Source: Paragemmobacter kunshanensis
GTDB lineage: Bacteria > Pseudomonadota > Alphaproteobacteria > Rhodobacterales > Rhodobacteraceae
Direction of reading: 5' to 3'
Assembly (NCBI RefSeq): GCF_011059185.1
Contig: NZ_JAALFE010000004.1
Coordinates: forward strand, 1-64,000
DNA length: 64,000 bases
Shown one piece after another: positions 32,251 through 41,539 of this stretch. The position numbers were made by a program, and so were the translations under genes. Positions within the stretch are counted from its first letter, which is position 1. Every line of letters begins with the position of its first letter. The notes under the pieces were generated by a model. That model saw only the letters and a program-made list of their open reading frames with translations, searched no databases and was not told where the DNA came from.

Positions 32251-33889
32251 GGGTGATCCGCCCGTCACAAATCGTCATCGCGATGCCCAGACTGGCGATC
32301 TCTTCCTGCGGCACCGCCTCGATATCGCCTGCCAGCAGCACCAGATCGGCCAGCATCCCGGCCCGGATCCGGCCCGTGCGTGCCTCGGCAAAGCCGGCAT
32401 GGGCGCCGTTGCAGGTAAAGGCCTTCAACACCTCCATGAGGCCCAGCCGCTGATCCGGCAGGCCGGGCAGATGCGGCTGCCGTGTCAGCGCGGTCTGGAT
32501 CCCCAGAAGCGGGTCCACCGGCACGATCGGCCAGTCCGAGGAAAAGGCAATCCGCGCCCCCGCCTCCTGCAGCGCCCGCCAGGCATAGGCATGGCGCGCC
32601 CGCTCCGGCCCGATGCTGCGTGTGGTCGGACTTTCGCCCTGCGGGGCGTGCAAGGGCTGGAACGAGGCGATCACCCCCAGTTCCGCAAATCGCGGAATAT
32701 CGGCAGGGTCGATCATCTCGACATGTTCGATCCGGTGGCGGCTGTCGCGCGGCCCGTTGGCCCGCCGCGCCGCCTCGTATCCATCCAGCGCGATCCGCAC
32801 CGCCCTGTCGCCGATGGCATGAACCGCGATCTGCATCCCGCGCCGGTCGATCTCGACCGCGGCTTCGGCAAAGCTTGCCGCATCGAAGATCGGCTCGCCC
32901 AGATGCCCCGGCCGATCGGCATACTCCGCCAGCATCGCCGCAGTGCCGCTTTCGATCACCCCGTCGACAAAGATCTTGACGCGATTGCTCGTCAGCCAGT
33001 CGCCGGTGAAATCCGCCGCCATGGCGCTGGCGCGGTCCAGTTCCGCAAGCGGCATGGACCGGGTGTAATGGAACGGAACCGACACGCGGGCGATCAGATC
33101 ACCCTCCTCCTCGACCGTCCGCAAAAGCTCCAGCAGATGCCGGTTGCCATCCATGTTGTGCATCGCGGTGATGCCCCGCGCCGCGCAGAAGCGCAGGCCC
33201 GCCTTCAGCACCTCGACATCCTCGCGCCATTCCGCCGCCGTCGGCGGAGCCAGTGGCTCGATCCCCGACATGCCCAGCATTTCCCGCCCGCCCGATGTGC
33301 GCAGATCCAGAACCGGCAGCAGGGCGAATTTCTCGCGCAACTCCCCCGTGGCAAGCCCGTCCGGCCCCATCACCACTTCGCTGCCCGCCGGCAGATCCCG
33401 ACCCCGCAACAGCCCGGCCGCCTTCAGCGCCGCCGTATTCGCGAACAGCGTATGGAAATCATAGGCCATCACCGCAAGCGGTCGATCCGGGCACATCCGA
33501 TCCAGGACATGCCGGTCCAGCCGCGTCTGCGGACCCAGAATCTCGTAATCCGCGCCTTGCGCGAACAACAACCCCTCGTCCGGGCGCGCCGCGGCAAAGG
33601 CGCGAACCGCCGCTTCCATCGCGGCCGCGCCGCTGATGCCGCCCAGTTGCAGCAGGGTCTGCCCATAGGCCCCTGAAAACAGGTGCAGATGCGATTCCAC
33701 GAAACCCGGCAGCAGGCTGCCGCCCCGCGCGTCCACGATCCGCGCCCCCGGCCCCGCCAGCGCGCGCATCTCCGCGCTGCCCCCCAGCGCCAGGATATGC
33801 CTGCCCCGGATCGCCACGGCCCCGGCCCGCGGCGCGGCCTCGTCCATCGTCAGGACGCGCGCATTCACGATCACCAGATCGGCGGTCAT
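32240..33889 (-). CDS. YtcJ-like metal-dependent amidohydrolase
   Basis: A 549-residue amidohydrolase of the YtcJ/amidohydrolase_3 group. The HxH motif is in LLPGFVESHLHLFSGAYGQ (about 66-84). Further metal-site residues fit IAVHAIGDRAV, SRHRIEHVEM and the C-terminal aspartate FSSDWPIVPVDPLLGIQTAL. The GGAAGGGGA site upstream supports the ATG at 33889. It overlaps the TetR gene by 4 bp (ATGA) and is followed by the DUF3237 and monooxygenase genes. The substrate (an amide or lactam imported by the divergent ABC transporter) is inferred. Confidence 0.87.
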   Translation of the reverse strand: MTADLVIVNARVLTMDEAAPRAGAVAIRGRHILALGGSAEMRALAGPGARIVDARGGSLLPGFVESHLHLFSGAYGQTLLQLGGISGAAAMEAAVRAFAAARPDEGLLFAQGADYEILGPQTRLDRHVLDRMCPDRPLAVMAYDFHTLFANTAALKAAGLLRGRDLPAGSEVVMGPDGLATGELREKFALLPVLDLRTSGGREMLGMSGIEPLAPPTAAEWREDVEVLKAGLRFCAARGITAMHNMDGNRHLLELLRTVEEEGDLIARVSVPFHYTRSMPLAELDRASAMAADFTGDWLTSNRVKIFVDGVIESGTAAMLAEYADRPGHLGEPIFDAASFAEAAVEIDRRGMQIAVHAIGDRAVRIALDGYEAARRANGPRDSRHRIEHVEMIDPADIPRFAELGVIASFQPLHAPQGESPTTRSIGPERARHAYAWRALQEAGARIAFSSDWPIVPVDPLLGIQTALTRQPHLPGLPDQRLGLMEVLKAFTCNGAHAGFAEARTGRIRAGMLADLVLLAGDIEAVPQEEIASLGIAMTICDGRITHES

Positions 33890-34572
33890 GCCATCCCCTT
33901 CCGGCGAGGGCTTGCCGCGCATTCCTCGGTGAACAGCAGCGCCACCAGCGGCGCGAACCGCGCCCGCAAGGCCACCTCATGCTCGACCAATGTCTCCTCC
34001 TCCTCGATGATCAGCCGGATGAAGCAGGGCATCCAGACATCATGCAGGATCCCGGCCAGCCAGTCCGGCGGACAGGCGCCCCCCGCGCGCGTCGTCAGCT
34101 CCAGCCCCGCCAGGAAATCCCGCACCACCTCGACCAGCGCCGCCGAGACGGCGGCATACTGGCGCGACAGGTCGGCATCGGGATGCCGGATCGCCGCCGC
34201 CTCGGCATAGCGCCAGACCCGCTTCCCCGCGATCTCCAGCGTCCGCGATGAAACCCGCAGGAACAGCCCGGTGATCAGCCCGGCAAGATCCGCCCCCTCG
34301 CGCCAATGCAGCGCCCGGTCACCCTCGCGCGCCGCCATCGTGCCTTCGGTGATCATCGCGATCAGGATGCCATCCTTCGATCCGAAATAGTTGAACACCG
34401 TCGGCGCAGAGATCCCGGCCGCCGCCGCGATATCGGCCATGGTCGTGGCGTCGATCCCCTGCCGCGCGAACAGATCCTTCGCCGCGGCGATGATCTCGTC
34501 CCGCCGACGGGCCTTCTTGCGGTCGCGCAGGCCGGGTTCGGCAGGGGCATCACTCATCGGCAGGGCATTCAT
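33886..34572 (-). CDS. TetR/AcrR-family transcriptional regulator
   Basis: A 228-residue TetR-type repressor. The helix-turn-helix is IIAAAKDLFARQGIDATTMADIAAAAGISAPTVFNYFGSKDG (about 30-70), followed by a helical ligand domain. The start codon is ambiguous among three nearby candidates; the ATG at 34572 is used. It is the first gene of the minus-strand catabolic operon and divergent from the PotABCD-type transporter. A 7-bp inverted repeat between the two is a good operator candidate, so it probably controls both units. Confidence 0.88.
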   Translation of the reverse strand: MNALPMSDAPAEPGLRDRKKARRRDEIIAAAKDLFARQGIDATTMADIAAAAGISAPTVFNYFGSKDGILIAMITEGTMAAREGDRALHWREGADLAGLITGLFLRVSSRTLEIAGKRVWRYAEAAAIRHPDADLSRQYAAVSAALVEVVRDFLAGLELTTRAGGACPPDWLAGILHDVWMPCFIRLIIEEEETLVEHEVALRARFAPLVALLFTEECAASPRRKGMA

Positions 34573-34608
34573 CTGGAGATCCAAATTTCTTATCTGAGTA
34601 AAATTTTT

Positions 34609-34634
34609 TATTGACTAAAATCTTTTTGTCAATA
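34609..34634. promoter_or_regulatory. Candidate TetR operator in the divergent promoter
   Basis: The perfect inverted repeat TATTGAC-N12-GTCAATA lies in an unusually AT-rich 91-bp divergent region between the TetR gene and the transporter ATPase gene. Its left arm contains a TTGAC -35-like element for the plus strand, so binding would block transcription. The role is inferred from symmetry and location. Confidence 0.55.
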
Positions 34635-34663
34635 CGCCTAGAACGCACCGGGGGTGAAATCCG

Positions 34664-35728
34664 ATGCTCGACCTGCACAGACTGACCAAAAGCTTCGGCA
34701 AGGGCGACAGCGCCGTCACCGCGCTGCATGAAGTGTCCTTCTCCATCGCCGAAGGCGAATTCTTCACGCTGCTCGGCCCCTCGGGCTGCGGCAAGACCAC
34801 CCTTCTGCGCCTGATCGCGGGCTTCGAACCGCCCAGCGGCGGCGCCCTTGTGCTGGACGGGCGCGACATCGCCCATGTCCCGCCCAACCAGCGCCCCGTG
34901 AACACGGTCTTCCAGAACTACGCGCTCTTTCCCCACATGACCGTGGCCGAGAATGTGGGCTTCGCCCTTGGCGCACAGGGCCGCCCCCGGGCCGAGATCG
35001 CCGCAACCGTAGAGCGGATGCTCGCGCTCGTGAAGCTTTCCCACCTCGCCGGGCGCAAGAGCGCCGCACTTTCGGGCGGCCAGCAGCAGCGCGTGGCGCT
35101 GGCCCGGGCGCTCGCGGCCCGCCCCCGCATCCTGCTTCTCGATGAACCGCTCTCCGCGCTCGACATGAAACTCCGCAAGGAGATGCAGGTCGAACTGAAG
35201 CGCCTGCAGCAGGAAACCGGGCTGACCTTCATCTTCGTCACGCATGATCAGGAAGAGGCGCTCACGATGTCGGACCGGATCGCCGTCATGGCAGGCGGCC
35301 GCATCCAGCAGATCGCCAGCCCGCGCGACCTTTACGACCAACCCGCGAACCGCTTCGTCGCGGGTTTCATCGGCGAGACGAACTTCCTTCCCGCCCATTG
35401 CACGGCAGGAAGGCTGACCCTGCCGCAGGCGGCGGCCCCCTTGCCCGTCCCGCATGCCGACGGTCCGGTCACCGTGATGATCCGCCCCGAACATGTGGCG
35501 CTCGGCCAGGCACGGCCCGATGCGCTGGTGCTGACCGCGCAGGTCGACAGGCTGGTCTATTTCGGCACCGATACGCATGTCCATCTCCACCTTTCCGATG
35601 GCAGCCCGCTGGTCGCCCGGGTGCAGAACGCCCTGCGCGGCGGGCAACCCTGCGCGGCTGGCCAGACGATCCCCGTCTCCCTGCCCGGCGAGGCCCTGCG
35701 CCTTCTGCCCTGCGACGAGGCCGCCTGA
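34664..35728 (+). CDS. ABC transporter ATP-binding protein (PotA-like), second cluster
   Basis: A 354-residue ATPase closely parallel to the one at 8923. Walker [10 protein letters not shown] is at 38-46, signature LSGGQQQR at 136-143 and Walker B ILLLDEP around 156-162, then [10 protein letters not shown]. The C-terminal TOBE domain is present. The stop overlaps the start of the first permease gene by one base. It heads a transporter operon in the order ATPase-permease-permease-binding protein, divergent from the TetR-amidohydrolase-monooxygenase operon whose substrate it probably imports. Confidence 0.92.
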   Translation: MLDLHRLTKSFGKGDSAVTALHEVSFSIAEGEFFTLLGPSGCGKTTLLRLIAGFEPPSGGALVLDGRDIAHVPPNQRPVNTVFQNYALFPHMTVAENVGFALGAQGRPRAEIAATVERMLALVKLSHLAGRKSAALSGGQQQRVALARALAARPRILLLDEPLSALDMKLRKEMQVELKRLQQETGLTFIFVTHDQEEALTMSDRIAVMAGGRIQQIASPRDLYDQPANRFVAGFIGETNFLPAHCTAGRLTLPQAAAPLPVPHADGPVTVMIRPEHVALGQARPDALVLTAQVDRLVYFGTDTHVHLHLSDGSPLVARVQNALRGGQPCAAGQTIPVSLPGEALRLLPCDEAA

Positions 35729-36633
35729 TGGATGCCGAAACCCTTGCCGCCCGCGCCGATGCCCGCCGCCGCTGGGGCCTTGCCGCCCCCGCCGTCGCGA
35801 TCATAACGCTCTTCTCGATCCTGCCGCTGGGCGTGGTCCTCGTCTATTCCTTTCTCGCCCCCGGCGACTTCGGCAATGTGCGGTGGCAGTTGTCCTTCGA
35901 GGGCTGGTTCTCGGTCCTGTTCGAACGCGACATCTTCGATGACACGATCAGCCTGTCCGATGCGCATCTCACGATCCTCGGCCGCTCCGTCGCCCTGTCA
36001 CTGGCCACGACACTGATCACGCTGGTCCTCGGCCTGCCGACGGCCTGGTTCATCGCCACCCGCCCGCTACATCAGCGCGCCTTCTGGCTCTTCCTGATCA
36101 CCATCCCCTTCTGGACGAACCTCCTCGTCCGCACCATCGCCGTGCAGGAGATGATCCGCTCCGAAGGCGTGTTCAACCGCCTCTTCCTCTGGCTTGGCCT
36201 GATCGACGCGCCGATCCAGATGATGTTCACCAATTTCGCGGTGCTGGTCGGCATGGCCTATGTCTTCCTGCCGCTGATGGTCCTGCCCGTCTATTCCGCC
36301 ATCGAGAAATTCGATTTCCGCCTGGCCGAGGCGGGCTACGATCTCTATGCCTCGCGCGCCTATTGCCTGCGCAGGGTCATCCTGCCGATGGTCCGGCCGG
36401 GGATCATCGCAGGCTCGATCCTCGTCTTCGTGCCCTCGCTCGGCGCCTATGTCACGCCCCGCATCATGGGCGGCGGTAAATCCATGATGCTGGGCAACCT
36501 GATCGAGATGCAGTTCGGCCAGGGCCGGAACTGGCCGCTCGGCGCGGCGCTCTCGCTCACGCTCACGGCCTTGGTCCTTGCAGCCCTGATCTGGTACACG
36601 CGCCTCACGTCCGGGGGGCGGCGCAATGGCTGA
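35728..36633 (+). CDS. ABC transporter permease (PotB-like), second cluster
   Basis: A 301-residue permease with about six membrane segments. The EAA loop is EAGYDLYASRAYCLRRVILP. The block [16 protein letters not shown] is shared with the PotB-like protein at 9978 ([16 protein letters not shown]), showing the two systems are paralogous. It overlaps the ATPase gene by one base and the next permease gene by 8 bp. Confidence 0.92.
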   Translation: MDAETLAARADARRRWGLAAPAVAIITLFSILPLGVVLVYSFLAPGDFGNVRWQLSFEGWFSVLFERDIFDDTISLSDAHLTILGRSVALSLATTLITLVLGLPTAWFIATRPLHQRAFWLFLITIPFWTNLLVRTIAVQEMIRSEGVFNRLFLWLGLIDAPIQMMFTNFAVLVGMAYVFLPLMVLPVYSAIEKFDFRLAEAGYDLYASRAYCLRRVILPMVRPGIIAGSILVFVPSLGAYVTPRIMGGGKSMMLGNLIEMQFGQGRNWPLGAALSLTLTALVLAALIWYTRLTSGGRRNG

Positions 36634-37429
36634 TCGCGCCTTCGACACCCGCCGTCTGCCGGGGGCCACCGTCCTGGCGCTGGCCTGCTTCGTCATCCTC
36701 TACATCCCCATGGTCATCCTCGTGGCCAATTCCTTCAACACCGGCAAGGTCATCGGCCAGTGGGAGGGCGTCTCGCTGCACTGGTATGCCCGCGCCCTGC
36801 AGAACGACGCCTTCCTCGCTGCCGCGCGGACCTCGCTGATCCTTGCCAGCCTCGCCGCCCTGATCGCCACGATCACCGCCACCATGGCGGCCCTCGCCAC
36901 CACCCGCAGCCGCGGTTTCCGGGGCGAAGGCACCATCCATATCGTGCTGAACCAGCCGATCATGGTGCCCGAGATCGTCCTCGCCATCGCACTTCTGATC
37001 ATCATCGCGCAGATCAAGCAGGCCACCGGCTATACCGGCCTCGGCTATCTCGTCATCGCCCACAGCGCCTTCTGCATCCCCTTCGCCTACATGCCGATCC
37101 GCGCCCGTCTCGAAGGCATGGACCTCACCCTCGAAACCGCCGCCGCCGATCTCTATGCCGGCCGCCTCTACACCTTTCGCAAGGTCACCCTGCCGCTTCT
37201 CGCCCCGGGCATCCTCGCGGGGTTCATGCTGGCCTTCGTCATCTCGCTCGATGACGTGGTGATCTCCGATTTCCTCAAATCCCCCGGGCAGGACACCCTG
37301 CCCACCTACCTGCTGGGCGAGTTGCGGCGCAACCTCACCTCTGAAATCTACGCCATTTCCTCGCTCCTGCTGCTGATCAGCGTGCTGATCGTCGCGGGGT
37401 CATGGCTGCTCACCCGCAAGAAGACCTGA
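36626..37429 (+). CDS. ABC transporter permease (PotC-like), second cluster
   Basis: A 267-residue permease with about six membrane segments. The EAA-type loop is ETAAADLYAGRLYTFRKVTLP, and FCIPFAYMPIRARLEGM matches the PotC-like protein at 10856. It overlaps the preceding permease gene by 8 bp. Confidence 0.92.
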   Translation: MADRAFDTRRLPGATVLALACFVILYIPMVILVANSFNTGKVIGQWEGVSLHWYARALQNDAFLAAARTSLILASLAALIATITATMAALATTRSRGFRGEGTIHIVLNQPIMVPEIVLAIALLIIIAQIKQATGYTGLGYLVIAHSAFCIPFAYMPIRARLEGMDLTLETAAADLYAGRLYTFRKVTLPLLAPGILAGFMLAFVISLDDVVISDFLKSPGQDTLPTYLLGELRRNLTSEIYAISSLLLLISVLIVAGSWLLTRKKT

Positions 37430-37448
37430 CCCGATGAAGGAGACTGCC

Positions 37449-38471
37449 GTGCAACGCCTGACCCTGACCACCGCCCTTGTCACCCTCGCCCTGCCCGCCT
37501 GGGCCGAGGGAACGCTGAACATCTACAATTTCGGCCTCTACACGCCCCCCGACCTGATCGAGAAATTCGAACAGACCTACGGCGTCGATGTCACGCTCAC
37601 CGAATATGACAGCAACGAAACCGCCATGGCCAAGATCGAGGCCGGCGGCCACGGCTTCGATATCGTCGTGCCCTCGGCTGCGGTCGTGCCGATCTACATC
37701 GAAAAGGGGCTGCTTCTGAAATCCGACCCCAACCAGATGGAAAACTTCGCCAATGTCGATCCGGCCTGGGTGGATGTCGCCTGGGATGCCGGGCGCGCCT
37801 ATACCGTGCCCTGGGTCTGGGGAACGACGGGGGTGATGGTCAACACCGATGTCTACAAGGGCGACATCAACACCACCGCCATCTTCCTCGACCCGCCGGA
37901 AGAGCTGAAGGGAAAGATCAACGTCGTCCCCTCCATGAACGATGTGATCGACATGGCCCTCTGGTCCGTCGGCGGCGAAGCCTGCACCACCGACAAGGAC
38001 ATGCTCAAGGCCGCCCGCGACAAGCTTGTCGCCGCCAAACCCTTCTGGGCCTCGATCGACTATGCCAGCTTCGAGAAATTCATCAACGAAGACCTCCAGG
38101 CCTCGGTCTTCTGGAGCGGTGCCGCCATGCGCATCCGGGCCGAGAATTCCGGCTTTGCCTATGGCTACCCGAAAGAGGGCTTCCCCCTCTGGCAGGACAA
38201 TGTCGCCATCCTCGCCGATGCCCGGAATGTCGAAAACGCCCGGCTGTTCCTGAACTTCATCATGGATCCGGAAAACGCCGCGATGATCTCGAACTATACG
38301 GGCTACGGCAACTCGATCACGGGCAGCGCGGCCTACATGACGGCCGACCTGCTCGCCGCGCCGGAAATGACGATCCCGGACTCCGCAGCCGCCGCCGCGC
38401 ATTTTCAGCAGACCTGCCCGCCCGAGGTTCAGGATCTCTACACCCGCATCTGGACGGATCTCACGAAATAG
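37449..38471 (+). CDS. Periplasmic substrate-binding protein (PotD-like), second cluster
   Basis: A 340-residue solute-binding protein. The GTG at 37449 is chosen because AAGGAG lies 7 bp upstream; an in-frame ATG 15 bp earlier precedes that site. The signal peptide (about 1-19) ends LPAWA. The mature protein begins GTLNIYNFGLYTPPD, where most PotD/PotF proteins have YNW, and has DIVVPSAAVVPIYIEKGLL. It is 20 bp after the permease gene and completes the transporter. The altered first binding segment suggests a ligand different from the PotD-like protein at 11665. Confidence 0.88.
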   Translation: MQRLTLTTALVTLALPAWAEGTLNIYNFGLYTPPDLIEKFEQTYGVDVTLTEYDSNETAMAKIEAGGHGFDIVVPSAAVVPIYIEKGLLLKSDPNQMENFANVDPAWVDVAWDAGRAYTVPWVWGTTGVMVNTDVYKGDINTTAIFLDPPEELKGKINVVPSMNDVIDMALWSVGGEACTTDKDMLKAARDKLVAAKPFWASIDYASFEKFINEDLQASVFWSGAAMRIRAENSGFAYGYPKEGFPLWQDNVAILADARNVENARLFLNFIMDPENAAMISNYTGYGNSITGSAAYMTADLLAAPEMTIPDSAAAAAHFQQTCPPEVQDLYTRIWTDLTK

Positions 38472-38554
38472 CGCCAACCAGGGCCACGGCGGGCCAACCC
38501 GGCCTGCCGCCCCGATCCGTGGGCGCCATTGCCCGATATCTGCCGGATGGAAAC

Positions 38555-38628
38555 TGGAGCGGGCGGCGGGAATCGAACCCGCGTCTCCTGCTTGGAAGGC
38601 AGGGGTCTTACCATTACACAACGCCCGC
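38555..38628 (-). tRNA. tRNA-Gly (anticodon TCC)
   Basis: A complete cloverleaf on the minus strand. The acceptor arms are GCGGGCG and CGCCCGC. The anticodon stem CCTGC/GCAGG encloses the 7-base loop CTTCCAA with anticodon TCC. The T-arm has GGTTCGATTC. A genomically encoded CCA follows the discriminator base. Confidence 0.95.
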
Positions 38629-38741
38629 GCTGTGGCCTGTTCTTTACCCCTCCCGCCGTCGGGTTGCAACCCGTCCCGCAGCCTGCGCTCCGCGCACCAG
38701 ACAGCCCCCGCCTTCGGCAAAGGTCCGGCCTCCCGCCCGGT

Positions 38742-39392
38742 TCAGGCAATCAGCGGCTCGATCAATGCGGCCCCCTCGGCCCGGTTCGAATTCACCGCCA
38801 CATCCACCCGATGGCAGCGCAACACCCCTTCCGCCGAGGCCTTCATCAACACCGCCGCCCCATGCCCCGCCTCGCCCAGCCACAAGGGCCAGTCCGCCCG
38901 CTCCAGCACCACAGCCTCGCGGTGATGTAGCCCCCGCATCCCCGGCCCCGCCTCGGTGGAAACGATGGCCACCGTGTCGATCTCGCCCCAGCGCTGCCAG
39001 ACCCCGGCAAAGGCCATGGGCTGCCCGTCCGTCCGGGTGAAATACCAGGGCAGCTTGCGCCCCTCCACCGTCTCCCATTCATAAAATCCCGTCGCGGGCA
39101 CGATGCAGCGGCGGCTGCGCACCGCCTCGCGGAAGGCGGGCTTCGTGGCCACCGTATCGGACCGCGCATTGATGATCAGCGGCCCGTCATTCGGCGCCTT
39201 GTACCAATGCGGAATGAACCCCCAGCGCATCGCGCGCAACCGCCGCGCCCCACCGTCCGAGGTCACCACAGCCACCTGCGTCGTGGGGCAGACATTGAAG
39301 CGCGGCACCGTCGGCAGGTCATTGCCGATCACGGCATCGAACAGCCGCGCGATGGCCTCGTCGGGATGGGTGATGGTGAACCGTCCGCACAT
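38742..39392 (-). CDS. SOS response-associated peptidase (SRAP, YedK/HMCES-like)
   Basis: A 216-residue SRAP protein, which crosslinks to abasic sites in single-stranded DNA through its N-terminal cysteine. Catalytic Cys2 is in MCGRFTI. Asn and Glu of the active site fit INARSDT and ATGFYEW, and the late His is in RGLHHREAVVL. The length is normal. It stands between the tRNA and a terminator and appears to be monocistronic. Confidence 0.9.
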   Translation of the reverse strand: MCGRFTITHPDEAIARLFDAVIGNDLPTVPRFNVCPTTQVAVVTSDGGARRLRAMRWGFIPHWYKAPNDGPLIINARSDTVATKPAFREAVRSRRCIVPATGFYEWETVEGRKLPWYFTRTDGQPMAFAGVWQRWGEIDTVAIVSTEAGPGMRGLHHREAVVLERADWPLWLGEAGHGAAVLMKASAEGVLRCHRVDVAVNSNRAEGAALIEPLIA

Positions 39393-39417
39393 GCACCGAT
39401 CCTACGCCGTCACGCCC

Positions 39418-39450
39418 AAAAGAAAAGGCCGCCCCCCGCAAGGGACGGCC
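39418..39450 (-). terminator. Rho-independent terminator of the 5'-nucleotidase gene
   Basis: On the minus strand GGCCGTCCC, a short loop, then GGGGGGCGGCC is followed by TTTTCTTTT. It starts about 20 bp after the stop at 39470. Confidence 0.65.
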
Positions 39451-39469
39451 CGGCCCTGGAAAGGCCCTC

Positions 39470-41068
39470 TTACTTCCGCGTGATGCGCCCATCCGTGAAC
39501 GGGGTATAGGGCTGCATCTTCGCCAGATACTCCGCCGTCACATCCGCCAGATCCGGGCCAAAGTCATAGGCATTCGCGGCGTCGCGGAACATCGCATAGC
39601 CATCGCCGCCACCCCGCACATAGTTGTTCGTCACCGCCAGATAGACGGTCGCCGGATCAATGGGCACCCAGTCCTCGCCTGCCTTCACCATCACCTCCGA
39701 CACGCGCGATCCCGAGGGCGCCGCCGGATCGAAGGTGTATTTCAACCCCGCCACCTGCGGGAACCGCCCCGCCCCTTCCTCGACCTGGCTCACGCCATTC
39801 TCCAGCGCGGCAACGATCACCTCGCCCGTCACCTCGAAGGTCGACAGCGTGTTCTGGAAGGGCAGCACCGTCAGCACCTCGCCCATGGTCACCGGACCCG
39901 CGTCGATGCTGGCGCGCAGGCCCCCGCCATTGGCAATCGCGATGGTCACCCCCTGATCCGCCACGCGGTCCAGCATGGCCTCGGCCACCAGATTGCCCAT
40001 CGCGCATTCCACCGCGCGGCAGGTCTCGCGGCTGCCGTCGATCTCGGCCGCCGTCTCGGCCACGACCCGCGCCTTCAACTCCTCGATCGGCCCCGCCAGT
40101 TCCTTCACCCGCGCCTCGATCTCTGGATCGGGCGTCACCGATCCATCCAGCACGATCGTGTTGCCCCCGGCATAGATCAGCTTGCCCGCATCATCGAAGG
40201 TCAGTTCCAGATGCCCCAGATACTTGGAATAGGCATAGGCCTGCACCACCGGCACCAGATCGCCCTCGGCCCGCGTCACCCAGGTCGGATAGGGCCCGTG
40301 CCTGTCCGGATCGGTCGCCGACAGATAGGTATGCGAATGCCCGCCCACCACGGCATCAATCCCCGGCACCGCCGCCGCCACCGCCAGATCGCGCGGCAGC
40401 CCCAGATGCGTCAGCGCGATGATCTTCGTCACCCCCTCCGCTTCCAAAGCCGCGACATCCGCCTTCAGGCTGTCGATATCGTCCTGAAAGATCACGCTTT
40501 CCCCGGGGCTCGACGTTTCCGGCGTGTCCATCGCCAGGGCCGAGATGATGCCGATCTTCTCGCCCCCCACCTCCAGCACGACATGGTTCTGCACCCGCCC
40601 GGCCAGCACATTCGACTGGCTCACGTCGATATTGCCGGAAATCACCGGAAAGGTGATCTTGTCCAGAAAGGCCGAAAACCCCTCCGGCCCGTCATCGAAT
40701 TCGTGGTTGCCCACCGCCATGGCATCAAAGCCGATCTTCTCCATCATCTCGGCTTCCACGGCGCCCTTGTAGGTCGTGTACATCAGGCTGCCCTGAAACT
40801 GGTCGCCCGCATCCAGAACGATCACATTCTCGCCCGCCGCCGTCAGGCTGTCGCGCAATTCGCGAATCTTCGTGGCCACCCGCGCCACGCCGCCAAAACA
40901 CTTGTTCTCTGCCGCATCCTCGGCGGAACAGGTGGAATCAAAGGCATTGATCGCCTCGATCCGGCTGTGAAAATCGTTGATATGCAGGACATGCAGCCGA
41001 TATTCCGCCGCCGCCATCCCGGCCGAGATCGCAAGAAACCCGACCGATCCAAGGAAAACACCCTTCAT
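39470..41068 (-). CDS. Periplasmic 5'-nucleotidase / metallophosphoesterase (UshA-like)
   Basis: A 532-residue secreted phosphohydrolase that salvages nucleotides in the periplasm. The signal peptide (about 1-21, GFLAISAGMAAA) is followed by the calcineurin-like metal motifs VLHINDFHSR, VLDAGDQFQGS, VGNHEFDDG and VVGGHSHTYL. The C-terminal 5'-nucleotidase domain has IANGGGLRASIDAG and AVTNNYVRGGGDGY. GGGAGA lies upstream of the ATG. It is divergent from the DUF952 gene. Confidence 0.92.
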   Translation of the reverse strand: MKGVFLGSVGFLAISAGMAAAEYRLHVLHINDFHSRIEAINAFDSTCSAEDAAENKCFGGVARVATKIRELRDSLTAAGENVIVLDAGDQFQGSLMYTTYKGAVEAEMMEKIGFDAMAVGNHEFDDGPEGFSAFLDKITFPVISGNIDVSQSNVLAGRVQNHVVLEVGGEKIGIISALAMDTPETSSPGESVIFQDDIDSLKADVAALEAEGVTKIIALTHLGLPRDLAVAAAVPGIDAVVGGHSHTYLSATDPDRHGPYPTWVTRAEGDLVPVVQAYAYSKYLGHLELTFDDAGKLIYAGGNTIVLDGSVTPDPEIEARVKELAGPIEELKARVVAETAAEIDGSRETCRAVECAMGNLVAEAMLDRVADQGVTIAIANGGGLRASIDAGPVTMGEVLTVLPFQNTLSTFEVTGEVIVAALENGVSQVEEGAGRFPQVAGLKYTFDPAAPSGSRVSEVMVKAGEDWVPIDPATVYLAVTNNYVRGGGDGYAMFRDAANAYDFGPDLADVTAEYLAKMQPYTPFTDGRITRK

Positions 41069-41200
41069 CGCAAATCTCCCATGCTGGTTATTGCCCCAGC
41101 CTGCCGCCATCCTCCCTTCCTGTCAAACCTCGCCCCCCGCCGGACCATCTCCGAACCGTCCCCATTGACCCCGGCCCCCGCCCCAGTGCATGAACCGCGC

Positions 41201-41539
41201 ATGCTGATCTACAAGATCTTCCGCCGCCCCGAATGGGATGCCTTCCGCGCCGCCGGTGAAACCACCGGCGCGCCCATCGACGTGGCCGACGGCTTCATCC
41301 ACTTCTCCACCGCCGCCCAGGTGGCCGAAACCGCCGCCAAATGGTTCTCCACCGAAAGCGATCTGGTCCTCGTCGCCTTCAACGCCGAAACGCTGGGCCC
41401 CTCGCTGAAATGGGAAGCCTCGCGCGGCGGCGCGCTATTTCCGCATCTCTACCGCAAGCTCGCGCTGGCCGAGGTCGTCTGGGACAAGTCCCTCCCCCTT
41501 GGCGCGACCGGCCACATCTTCCCCGAAGGCGTCTGGTGA
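41201..41539 (+). CDS. DUF952 family protein
   Basis: A 112-residue DUF952 protein. The pattern [20 protein letters not shown] followed by [19 protein letters not shown] is characteristic. No enzymatic activity is established for the family. Its stop overlaps the GTG start of pyrD, so the two are translationally coupled. No good ribosome binding site was seen at the ATG, but the family length supports it. Confidence 0.85.
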   Translation: MLIYKIFRRPEWDAFRAAGETTGAPIDVADGFIHFSTAAQVAETAAKWFSTESDLVLVAFNAETLGPSLKWEASRGGALFPHLYRKLALAEVVWDKSLPLGATGHIFPEGVW

